Source: Temnopleurus reevesii (Eukaryota > Echinodermata > Echinoidea > Temnopleuroida > Temnopleuridae). Taken from it: a DNA stretch of 39,977 nt. The position numbers and the translations under genes were made by a program. Positions 20,898 to 32,600 of the stretch are shown here, in pieces (the stretch's first letter is position 1; each line of letters opens with the position of its first letter). The DNA lies in NCBI GenBank assembly GCA_036244855.1, contig BQKZ01000370.1:127310-167286 (forward strand). The letters run 5' to 3'. The notes below the pieces were generated by a model. The model saw only the letters and a program-made list of their open reading frames with translations, ran no database searches and was not told where the DNA came from.

Positions 20898-22555
20898 TTC
20901 TGGCACTGCAAAATAAGACTCCACTCCTCAATACCTTCAGCGTTCTCTGTTCATAGCCATGTCGCTAAAACCCTTTTACCATAATAGTATATTAATGATT
21001 TATTTAAGAATTACTAATTCGTAGTTATGACCCGTCTTGTTCTTGGATATTTCCTATTGCGAAACACACAAAACATTTTAATGGTTTCCTCTCGCTTCAA
21101 GAGTGCAATATACAAACATTTACGAGTACGATATCGACTCTCGTATTTTTCTTCTCATGTATACTTTTATTTGGGATTGAATCTTTATTTAAAAAAAATA
21201 ATGCATTATAAAGGTAAATCATAGTTGTTATACATATTTAGTACGCCATAAATTATATGCCAAATGTACAGTTTATTATAAATATACATATGAATTTTTT
21301 TTCGGTCATATTGATACATTTTCCAAAATGTTTTATGATGTTATTATATAGTTTAGTCGGAATGACCTATGCGTCAAATGCATTCTGCACGAAAACTTTT
21401 GATCAAATGTTTAACATTTCGGAAAAGAGGCCGGAAAATCTATAAAGATATTGTAAATAATATTTGGACGAGAAAGACTTAGTTTTTTGATGCTTGATAC
21501 TATTTTTAATATTTTAGCTAGCTGAAAGCCCATATATTAAATTATGCACCGAGTATGTTTTATGATAATTTGATGCAATATTACTGTATATGATTATGAT
21601 GAGTTTTGTTTCCAACTTGGTATTCTTATTTGATTTTTTTAAGACAACCAAGTATCAATATTGGGGGAGGGAAAGGATGGGGGTACTCACACATCAAAAT
21701 ATGCAATACTTAATTTGTACCCGCTTGGAATCTACAGCTAGAATTGAGTCTTCACTACACCACAGATAAATGTTGGAAAATGTCATTTTTTCTGTCATAT
21801 TGAACTGTCCAATTAATATGCTTATAACTTACACCAAACAGTCACTTTGGAAGATGTTAAAAGTTCTTTATATACTGTTCAAGAGAAATTTTCTAATCAG
21901 ATCTCAGAACGGGACATAAAAGGTTTCAGTTTTTTTCAGACTATCAGAATATTTCGGGTCATATTTCTCAAAACAGTTCATTTTTTAAAATCTTATCGTT
22001 AAAAATGGTAAAGCTCATTATTAAACATCCGAGCATAGATAGGTGCTGTTTATTCTACGAAAAAAAGTAACAACCGCGAATTTTGAATAATCATTTTAAA
22101 AAGGTTGGAAGGTTGACTACTTTTCAATATAAAATAGGAAATCTCCGCTGATGAAACATGCTGCATCAAACACAACAAAGGTTTGATCCGACATGTTCAA
22201 AATTCTAGTTTATCCTTTTGGAAAAGATTATTACCTCTCTAGCTGTTAAGACATCAATGCAGCCTTTTAAATTGTGAGGGTTTATAATATTTTGTTTGTT
22301 TGGGGGGGGCGGGGGATGTTGTCAAAATGTTTTGGCTAAACCCATCGAACTGAAATGGCATTGAGTTATTGGAAATGCACTTGGTATTTGATCATTCTTT
22401 ATCCTAAATAAGCATTTTAAAAATGATTGATTATTTGATCATATTTATTAGACGAAGCTCGTTTGAATTGCTTCAATATTCTGAATAAATTCACCCGGAT
22501 ACACATTGTCTGACTCTAAACGCCTGAAAATATACCAACGAGAGTGGAATAATCG

Positions 22556-22863
22556 NNNNNNNNNNNNNNNNNNNNNNNNNNNNNNNNNNNNNNNNNNNNN
22601 NNNNNNNNNNNNNNNNNNNNNNNNNNNNNNNNNNNNNNNNNNNNNNNNNNNNNNNNNNNNNNNNNNNNNNNNNNNNNNNNNNNNNNNNNNNNNNNNNNNN
22701 NNNNNNNNNNNNNNNNNNNNNNNNNNNNNNNNNNNNNNNNNNNNNNNNNNNNNNNNNNNNNNNNNNNNNNNNNNNNNNNNNNNNNNNNNNNNNNNNNNNN
22801 NNNNNNNNNNNNNNNNNNNNNNNNNNNNNNNNNNNNNNNNNNNNNNNNNNNNNNNNNNNNNNN
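22556..22863. other. Assembly gap (308 N)
   Basis: A run of 308 N. Open frames drawn through it are meaningless. Sequence on either side shows no sign of an interrupted gene. Confidence 0.98.
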
Positions 22864-23331
22864 TTAGACATAATTATTTCAAAATACGCAAGATTTCGGA
22901 CAAATAGAAAACATGAATCATGGGCACTTCATGATAAATTATAAATCATAAAACATGCATATTATGCGTATATATCATGGCCATTCGAATGAATATGATA
23001 TCATTCTTGTAAATTGACACGCACTTTTAAAAAAAAGAATCCAGAATGGATATCCATCGTTTTCTTTTTGCTATTTTTTGTCGCGACTAACCCAAGTTAG
23101 TCATGAATAGTGAGTCAAAGTTGGACAAAAATCTTATCGTTTTACCAATACATATTGGAATAGTAGCAATTCAAAGAAATTTATCAGGTGGCATTGTGTT
23201 GACTAAGAGTTTGCAAGAGTTATTGCTATATTACCGCTAGTAAAAGTAATAAATACCGCGAGTATAAAATAATCAACAAAATACCGTAAGCAGTCAGCGT
23301 ATACACAGTGTTCATTGATTATTCATGATCA

Positions 23332-23443
23332 TCATGCGCAGAAGTTCACAGGAAAACGCTTGGCCAACGCTTATACATGTCGAGCGTACACCTAACTAAT
23401 TCAGCGTTAGTTTTGTGTATCCCCTGTTAATTCCTGCGCATGA
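23332..23443. mobile_element. Possible short foldback element
   Basis: Arms 23332-23352 (TCATGCGCAGAAGTTCACAGG) and 23423-23443 match in inverted orientation at about 17 of 21 positions, enclosing 70 bp with AACGCT repeats. Too short to place in a family. Confidence 0.42.
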
Positions 23444-24784
23444 GGAACCGTAGAATGAATCAAATTACGAATGGGCATAAATTGACTTTGATGCCAGTGT
23501 TCGTTTGAACATCAATCATCAAACATTAAGAAAAAGTAGTCATCTCTCGGCAAAAAAAATTGCATAACGTACATTGCATATTCCATATTATGTACATAAT
23601 GCTATATATTATTCATATCTTCATATAATAATGTTGCAACAGTACTTTTAAGCGGTCGATTCCCAAATAAGGTTTAACTTATGCTTAAAGTATGAAACCA
23701 TGAACAATGCTTGTAATACTACAGTAATATCCAATAGGCAAGGTGGTGTCCAACTTTTACAGATAAGAGATTGGGCAAATTTACTTTTTTCGCAAAGAAG
23801 AACTAGCAAGTTTTTCCGGAATAAGTAACTCCGTTGTGTTTGCTGCTGGATCTTAAACTCTGAACGTCATATTTTGTTTGTGGTTCTCATTATGATTTTC
23901 GGAAACAAACATAATAATGTTACAATATTTTTGTTCTAGTGCCACTTGGCTTATACCTGCATGGTAAAGAATAAGATCAAGCACTGTGTCTCAAATGATA
24001 TTAGAACGATATCCTTCTAGGTTTAAATAATGATCTTTTATGAAGGGACGGTAGCTAAAAGGTAATGTTCCACGAAACAAATTACAATTTCTCTCAACTA
24101 TGTTCTTCTTATATAGAATGGAGACGTATTTCAATAAGATTATCTTCATCCACATCATGTGTGAATAAAAATCAACAAAGTGGAGTTTTGATAATATAGT
24201 CCATATCTAAATTCATAAGACTGTCACACCATGGATTGTATCGCCTCCTATAAATGTTCTTTGATAAATTATACAAATTGGTCAGTTGCGGTTGTTTGCG
24301 TACATGGAAATACTGATAATCCTTTGATATATATATAACTTCATGATCAGCAGGAAAAGTTTCTCAGTAGTAATATAATTTCATATCAAAATCTGCTCTT
24401 GTTCTACCAGTCATGAACGACGTCACGAAGCGTAGCCTTGATTCGAATGGCCCTATTGGAGAGAAGACAAAAACAAACCAAAATTAATTGATCAATTAAT
24501 TAATTAATTCGTATAAAATCATTTACTGGGGCATTCTCAGTCACAAGTTTGCACAACCGTGACCGATTTTTCTGTCATGGTTCAAATGCTGAAAAACCTC
24601 GATCTTAACTGGTATTTTTTTTTGCACACGCACTTCAAAGCAATATGGTTTTGTATCACTATAATATTTCCAAACTTTTCAAAGGCATCATGGTTGTATC
24701 ATAATCATGAAATATCTATATCTCTAAAGATCTGAGAGTTGTAGATAAGTTGGACTCGAGCTTTTCTCACATTTATAGGCTGAT

Positions 24785-24957
24785 TCAAATAGATTCAAAT
24801 TTACGCGTTTCTCGCCAACGGAAAATATTTGGAATCCAGTTTGCATACATTGTTGCTCTGTCGGGCAAGCACCAATCAAGCTTTCCTGGTTGTAAAAAAC
24901 GACCTCAATGTGTAAAGAGAGCATAAAATGTGCATTTATTAGTAAACCCTCCAATTG
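24785..24957. repeat. Interspersed repeat, diverged copy 1
   Basis: Shares ordered blocks with 33521-33757: GATTCAAATTT, CGTTTCT, TTTGCATA, GTTGCTCTGTCGGGCAA, GGTTGT and CATTTATTAGTAAACCCTCC. The left end is poorly preserved. It explains part of a long minus-strand open frame here, which I do not regard as a gene. Confidence 0.5.
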
Positions 24958-25719
24958 ATCATACACTTGGTCGAAAGTGATACAGCTGACGATGGTGGAA
25001 ATGGAAAAATAAATCAAAAGAAAATCAGAATATTGTATTACAGTGTGGCATGAGTGAAATAGTAAGAGTAAAAAAAAAGTGAAATCCTTGAAAATGTTGT
25101 TTACATTGTATCGCTCTTCTGTGCACTTATAATGTTGAGGTTTTGTCGGTTTAGAAAACAATAGTAAAGAAAATGGAATAGTACTAGCGCCCTCCTCGTG
25201 AACAAGACACTCAATAATCAATCGATATCGTTACAAGTATTTCAAGGTAAAGCTAAAAACTCTGCCACACATCATCACAAACAGCCAATGCATCGTATGC
25301 TTGAATTGAATGTATTTCAAGGTCCCAATGCATGCGTATAGATATATACAGGGAGAACATGTTTGCTATTTTTGGCTTGTGTAAGACAAGCATAATAAGT
25401 TGTTCTTTACAACAAAACAAAATTTAAGTAGGTAAATCGTCCTGCATCATATAAAGCACCATTTTTGCATATTTCTTTTGCAGAAATTTATCCAAAATCC
25501 TTTGTTTCCATGAAGTCCTTTATGCAACAAGTTTTGTATAGTATTCATTATCTAGCAGCAAAAGTGTCACAACTTTTTGCGTTCCACGTGTACTGAATTA
25601 TTTTGCTTGGTCAAAGATCTTTATGAAAAACATTTTTCCAAATTGATGATAATAGTAACAATAATATTAGTATTTAGATAGTGCTCTTAAAAGTGTATCA
25701 CAGAGCTCTAGGTTAACTA

Positions 25720-26695
25720 CAATTATTACCATCACTATAATTTGGGCCAGGCTTCACTTGGGTGTGTAGAGCAAGTTTTTATTACGATTTTTCTTCCAAT
25801 ATTCTATTTCCTTCCTTATCACAATACAACTTTATTCACAATTCAAGTAATAAAGAAATACATCAAAATATTTGATACCGAACTGAAATTACGGTTATTT
25901 TGGTGTTTTTTGTTGTTATTATTTGGTTGTTTTTTTAATGCCCCCTCTTGTGTCTGAACCGAAAACTCACCACTATGACGACCCGGAAGTGACCTTCCTC
26001 CCCGCCCCCTGATGACGACCTCGTCGATCGCATGCTGTAGACAGACCTCGTGTCATCGTTACCGTTGTACTTCCGGTGCACGGAGATGAAGCGGTTGGGG
26101 TTGTGTAGACATTCGAACTTCATGTAGCTGCCACGTCCATCGTCGCAGGAGTGGTACTTGAATCTGCACTGGGGATCACCCTTCCCCTGTAGGAGAAAGA
26201 AATGACAGTGAAAATAGAATTAATCATGTTTTGAAATTAAAAGAATTACGCAATAATCTAGGATACAATCTTACACCATCTAAAAAGGTTCATAATGATG
26301 CAAATACAATATGAAGCACATCTTATAGTAGTTTAATGCGTCCTAGTTTGTCTATAAGTAACCTTGTTCAGTATTGTCTCCGGTTCGAATTCACTTTAGA
26401 ATAATGAAACGATGACGAAGACATTGATGGCGATGTCGCTGATTGTGGCAGTATACAATAATAGGAATAATAATATTAATAATAATGATGATAATAATAA
26501 TAATAATAGCAACAACGGTTAAAATATGATGAACCAATTACAATAATCGAGTGAAAGACCACTTTAAAGGAGAAGTAAATACTATAAGATGTAGTGTTCT
26601 AAAGTCGTATGACAATTTTTTAAAGCCCGTGTATAGTTTTGGTAAAGATTAAAGAAATGTGAATTTTGGGGATATATACCATGACATATAGTTTC
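25720..26695. repeat. Collinear block A (pairs with 26697-28180)
   Basis: From CAATTATTACCATCAC onward this block matches the block that starts straight after the N at 26696, in the same order: 3' flank, FGF terminal exon, intron start, an AAT-rich microsatellite (26460-26515), and a TCTAAAGTCGT motif. Exon differences are few; intron differences include many indels. Best read as two alleles placed one after the other. Confidence 0.75.
25935..26186 (-). CDS. FGF-like gene, terminal exon, copy A (probable second allele)
   Basis: The acceptor is CTCCTACAG. It encodes the same segment from GKGDPQC to HFRVVIVV and stops soon after (VSFRFRHKRGH, 84 codons with stop). A minus-strand AATAAA lies at 25836-25831, about 100 bp past the stop. 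The exon and both flanks run parallel to copy B, and the two blocks meet at the single N at 26696. An unmerged allele is the simplest reading; a true exon duplication is possible. Confidence 0.6.
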   Translation of the reverse strand, partial: GKGDPQCRFKYHSCDDGRGSYMKFECLHNPNRFISVHRKYNGNDDTRSVYSMRSTRSSSGGGEEGHFRVVIVVSFRFRHKRGH

Positions 26696-29600
26696 NCAAT
26701 TATTACCATCACTATAATTTGGGCCAGGCTTCACTTGGGTGTGTAGAGCAAGTTTTTATTACGATTTTTCTTCCAATATTTTATTTCCTTCCTTATCACA
26801 ATACAACTTTATTCACAATTCAAGTAATAAAGAAATACATCAAAATATTTGATACCGAACTATAATTGGTCAAATATATAATTACGGTTATTTGGGGGTA
26901 TTTTGTGCTTATTTTTTGGTTATTTTTGGAATGCCCCCTCTTGTGTCTGAACTGACAATTAACTCTCCACAATGACGACCCGGAAATGACTTTCCTCCCC
27001 GCCTCCTGACGATGACCTCGTCGATCGCATGCTGTAAACCGACCTCGTGTCATTATTTTTGCCCCCCCCCCCTCCTGTGTGTCGGAACCGAAAACTTAAC
27101 ACGATGACGACCCGACGACCCGGAAGTCGACCTTCTTCCCCGCCCCATGACGATGACCTCGTCGATCGAATGCTGTAGACCGACCTTGTGTCATCGTTAT
27201 TTTTGGACCCCCCCCCCCCCCTCCTTGGTGTCTAAACTGAAAACTCACCACGATGACGACCCGGAAGTGACCTTCTTCCCCGCCCCCTGACGATGACCTC
27301 GTCGATCGCATGCTGTAAACCGACCTCGTGTCATCGTTCCCGTTATACTTCCGGTGCACGGAGATAAAGCGGTTGGGGTTGTGTAGACATTCGAACTTCA
27401 TGTAGCTACCCCGTCCATCGTCGCAGGAGTGGTACTTGAATCTGCACTGGGGGTCACCCTTTCCCTGTAAGAAGAAATGAAAATGAAAATAGTAATAGGC
27501 CCAGTTCTATAGCGCAATCACTAAATGCATATACTGCCTTTACCATATAATTACCCTGGCTATAACAATACACTCAGGCACTCAAGCTTTTCACGGATTA
27601 AATACCTGTCAGTACCCGTTTTCACCTGGGTTGAGTGCGGCACAATGCGGAAGAATTTCTTGCTGAACAAAATTAACGCCATGGGTGGATTGGCAACGCC
27701 GACCTTCCAGTTGAAAGGCGTGAGTCTATAGTCAGAACCGCTTTACTATATACGACGCTTCCATCAATCACGTTTCAAAATAACATCTTTGCGTAATATG
27801 ATACTATCATACACAATCGAAAAGGGGCATTATGATGCTAACATAAAATTGTAATGTATTCTATAGTATTTCAATGCACCTCTGTCCACCAGTAAATTAA
27901 ATAAGTATATCTTGTTCAATATTTTCTGTTCTTCGTATTCAGTTTGAAAGAAGAAAATGATGACGAAGATTATGATCATGCTGATGCGGATTATAGCAGC
28001 AATAATGATAATAATAACAATAATTGTTATAATAATATTAGTAACAATGGTTGCAATATGAATATATTTTTCATTAAATGAAAAGAAACATGACAATATT
28101 CGAGCGATTGAACGGTTTATATAGGAGAAGAAAGTATTCTGTAATTATGCTCTAAAGTCGTGTGAAGAATCTTTTAGCAAGAAAGAAAATCATACCCAGC
28201 GAATATGAAACGCTTAATGAGCAAACAAAGTAAACTTACAAGAAAGTGCATAATGGTGTACTTACATTCGGGTATAGGATGCCGTTTTTAAGCATGAGAA
28301 AATGTGATGTATCCAAAACACATCTCATAGTAATGATATCGTCTCCCTCTCTTCTAACTATGAATTGGGCTGTAGTGAAAAAAGAAGAAAATTATTAAAA
28401 AGAAAGACTGGCGTTATCATTGAAAATCATCGCACAATTGTTTCCTCGATGTTCTTATTCGCAACAAGGTATGATAGTTACACTACTGTCACGTCCGTGA
28501 TTCACGGAGTATAGAATACGGTATATCCACGTATCTCGGATATTGGGGGTGATGGATGCCCTGCCCCACTAATTGTGTGCAGAATTATCAGTGTATCCCC
28601 AATCGCGATCTTCTTAGTAGTAGATGGAAATACACTAATATGGTTATGGGATTCACAAGGTTATCAAAAGAACCTGACAAGAAATGCAAAAAAAAATGCT
28701 CCTACTGTTAATTAGTTTCGTGAGATTACGATATTTCCAGAATTATGGACTCGGGATTACATTCTATTTAAAGGACTGAATTAGACAAAATAAAAAATAA
28801 AAATCTTCAGAAACTACTGACGAGGTATTTCGTGACCAAGCCTCATTTGCACACAACGAGAGCGCAAAATTATGTGCTCCGTTATCCCCGTCTAGTACGG
28901 TAAATTAAAAGTAAATTCATGAATAGGATGAATTATACTTCATATCAACAATATCAAAATTCTACTTACATTGTTTTCCGTAGATGCCGGTAAAATCGAT
29001 TTTGCCTGATTGTCTATGAACTCTGAGAAGGCCCCCAGTGGCCCTCGACTCCAGCTGAACTATATTACCAGTGTGAAGTTCACGGGCCTATTCAGAAAGA
29101 AGATATTACAGAATAGTTATCAAAGATACAGACAGGTAAAATGAACAAATATTTATGGTCCAGAATGATTGTATTGTATTTGGGTTTTATCTATTAAATC
29201 AGGGTAAAAAGCCTGCTCAGCTAGAAGCTTTGCAGCAATAATGTCCACAAAAGGAGGGGGTGCAATTTTTACACACTGTTCCCTAAATATTCTGTCATTT
29301 CTATCATATTCTTGTTTTTATTTTGTCTATAAGGAGGAAATGGAATTTAAAAAAAGGAAAGAGGATGGAAAAAAAACCACGGTGCCTGATTTTCTGTAAC
29401 AGACCCAATCTTTAGGTGCAAACGAATGCGTTTCTCACAATCTGATTGCGTATAAGTTATCATTTTGTTTGTAATATACCTTTGTCAACTTGAATCACAG
29501 TAGAAAAAATGAAATATCAAAAAGATAAATGAAACATCAAAAAGACAAATGAAATACGAGAGAGAGAGATGAATGAATGAACTACTCACCACTACTCCTA

Positions 29601-32600
29601 CTTTATGTAAACCATTGAATCCATTGTGACTATGGTGAACGTATGCACGCTGAAAAGAAATGATATATGACCGTTTAAATAACTGTTGCAACGAGTTAAA
29701 AGAAAATAGTTTCTAAAGTCATTTGATTCCATTTTCCCTCTGAATTATTGCGGGAATTTTTGTTTCGTGATTACCGATAAGTGTGCTCCATAATCATATA
29801 TTTTAAATATGCAGCGCAACTTTGAGATGGTTTTCAATCATAAAGACAAAAATAAACAAACAAACTTACTAACTAACAAAAGACGAGCTCTGAATAAATA
29901 AGAAAAACACACAAATCATGTATTGTATAAACCAATGGATAAATGAAATGTATATTCACATTATTTATATGCGGGATGTCGTTATAAAATCATTGAATTA
30001 TGGCCATTACGCCTAAATAATGGAACCAACCAAACTCTATGTAAACTGTGTTTTCGTGTAAATGAGGGCAATAGAGATATAAAGCATATACATGAATAAA
30101 TGTTATCCGCGGAATTAAGCGAGATGTATGATTTTGGTATGAGGTGTTCTGCATAAATTATCGTGACTCTTATGAAGCAAAACAGAAAGAAACGTGTGGA
30201 ATAAGATATATGGGTAGCATATTCTGCATTAATATATCAAATAATAACCATTTTTCACTGACCTGTTCTAGTTGAGGTTTCATTGTAGATGGCGCCCATC
30301 CATATAATGTGTCCATCCAATGCTGAAAAGATCAAGAAAATATTACAAAGGTCAAAATTTGTTAGAGAGTAAAGGAGATAGATTTCTCAATAATTGAACG
30401 CAATTTCAACTTTCCTTTGTATAATTATTATAACCGGTAAACTTTCAATATGACGTACAGGCAAGGCTATATTGAATCGTGACACCATTCATTTGTCAAT
30501 ACTTCTAACGACAATGGGAGACAGTTCAGTAAGCTTGAATTCCGAATTATGTCTGGCACGGTTGTGCTTCGCAAAGCAATCTTTTTTTGATATTCTTTCA
30601 AGCCCGATAAAGCTTATGACACCTACAAATTTACAAAAACTGCAATGCCCGAAGGTGTCATAAGAAGTTTAGCCCACTTCCCAATAAGGTCATTGTAAGA
30701 CAATTTTTGGCATTTTTAATTCCATATGATTCATCCACCCTTAAAACATTGAGCAAAAAGTTTACCCAACAAACGGGCAACATACTGACCACTGTTATTG
30801 GTAAAAAAAAAAAAAAAGAGAGAGAAAAAAAGAGGCCAACTCATGGTGGAATTTTGCAATTTTATCATACAAGTTTGGTACAACCAAAAGTTGCTTGGAC
30901 AGTATGTTGCCCAGTGTTGGAAAAAACTTTGCCCAACATTAAAAAAGGTACATATAAAAATAATGTTATGCCATTTGCTAAGTTTGGAAGAAAAACGACC
31001 CAGAAAATAGAAAAGATTCAAATGATACAAATATCGCCGCGGGGAAAATCTGACGCAGTTAAGAGACAAACATGTTATTTTTTTTTTAAACAGAAGCAAA
31101 AGCATGTTTATGAAACAGCAGAACATCAAATATTTTCATAGGGGGTGTTCAATATTGTAATTGATCGAAACATATTAGACACTCCTGAACTGATGTTTCG
31201 TAAGTTATACCATCTGAAATATACAGATGAACATACACTCATTTTGCAAAAGTTTAAGACAACTTTTCATATTTGTATTAACCTGTACACATTCATTGGT
31301 GGAGTCAAAAGAGTTTTCTGACATCCTTGAAGGTGGTCTTAAACTTTTGCAATAGACTGTAAAAACAAACAGTTTATGATAAGCATTTTAGCCGGGTGCA
31401 CACAAAATGTTTTTTAGCCGCATCAGTATATTCCCCGGGTATTCATCGGATTAACAATGGATAAATGTGAATGTGGTTTGACTTATAAACAAAACTAATT
31501 TCGCTAAGAATTTAAAAAATTCAATGGGAATTATTTCTATTTGCAATGTGGTATATTCACTCACATATTCTTATAAAACGGGATTTAGAGCAATATATTT
31601 ACAAACATAACAACTTGTAAGTATCGCTAGTTTGGAATATTCTTTGGCCATATAAATTTTGCCGCAGGAATATACATTGTTTCACAAAGACAACAACAAA
31701 CAAACAATTAAACCCAAAAAATAAAAATGAAAATGCGAGCTTTTGACAGTAAAGCCACACGGGACACTGAACAGGTTAGTTTGTAATTTAGGAAAACACG
31801 TATAAAGCAAACAATTTTAGTTTTATTACTTTTTTTTCAAAATTGTTTCACAAATGATTTAATGATCCGTGTAGCTTTCTCGTTAGTAGTAAGCGACTAA
31901 AACACCAACAATCTAATTTGAGTAACATGTCTGTAATATAAAGTAATAATCCGAAATATTGCAGAAATACATTATTTGAGGCAATTGTTTTTTATACTAT
32001 AAACTGGGAACCACAGAGCTTCGATCACTCTTAACAACAAAAGGGATGACAAAACAAACGAACACACGTACAAGAAACAACAAAATGATCATGATAAAAC
32101 CGAAACCAATAATGGATAAAAATATGTTCGATGACTTTTAATCAATTTCGTCGCTGGTTGCTCGAAGAAATTTGGCCAAATCTTTTGCTTAGTGTTAGCA
32201 TTCTCATCAAAACCTGTGTAATTAGAGACGGGTTTATAGCTGGTGTATAGGGTGGGGGTAGTGCAGGGATTGAAGGGTGGGTTGGGGGTGATGGGTGCAC
32301 TCTTAAAATGTTGGGCAAAAATTTGCCAAACACTTGTCTCCACACATTTTTTGGGTTAAATTATTTCCAATTTATGATTGAATTTTGCATTTTCACAAAA
32401 ATTTGACTTCTCTTAACCAATAGCTGTGTAAAATATGTTCCAATTATGGTAAAAATTCTACCATAAATGTTACCATAAGTTGGGTATATTTTCGACAATT
32501 GTATTTTGGACAGTATGTTGTACATTTATGGGTAAACTTGCCCTACATTAGCAAGAGGTCGTGTAACACTCAGGAGAGATTATGAAATAACAAGAGTGCC

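Larger units (their letters stand above)
20275..25930. other. Region between convergent genes, no gene recognised
   Basis: It contains the 3' UTR of the CUB gene, of unknown length (the only plain AATAAA I noticed before the gap is at 22484), two foldback elements, the sequence gap, a further inverted repeat at 23332-23443 and AT-rich DNA. The longest open frame (minus strand, 25221-24724) has no domain-like features and overlaps a repeat, so I do not call it a gene. Confidence 0.5.

Noticed and set aside
22491..22907. Open frames across the N gap
   Set aside because: They consist almost wholly of unknown residues.
24724..25221. 165-residue open frame on the minus strand, the longest in the window
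   Set aside because: Low-complexity Phe/Leu/Ser composition, no domain-like pattern, no splice context, and it overlaps a diverged interspersed repeat (24785-24957).
30707..31141. 144-residue plus-strand and 132-residue minus-strand frames
   Set aside because: They run across a MITE-like element and an A run within an FGF-gene intron; no family features.
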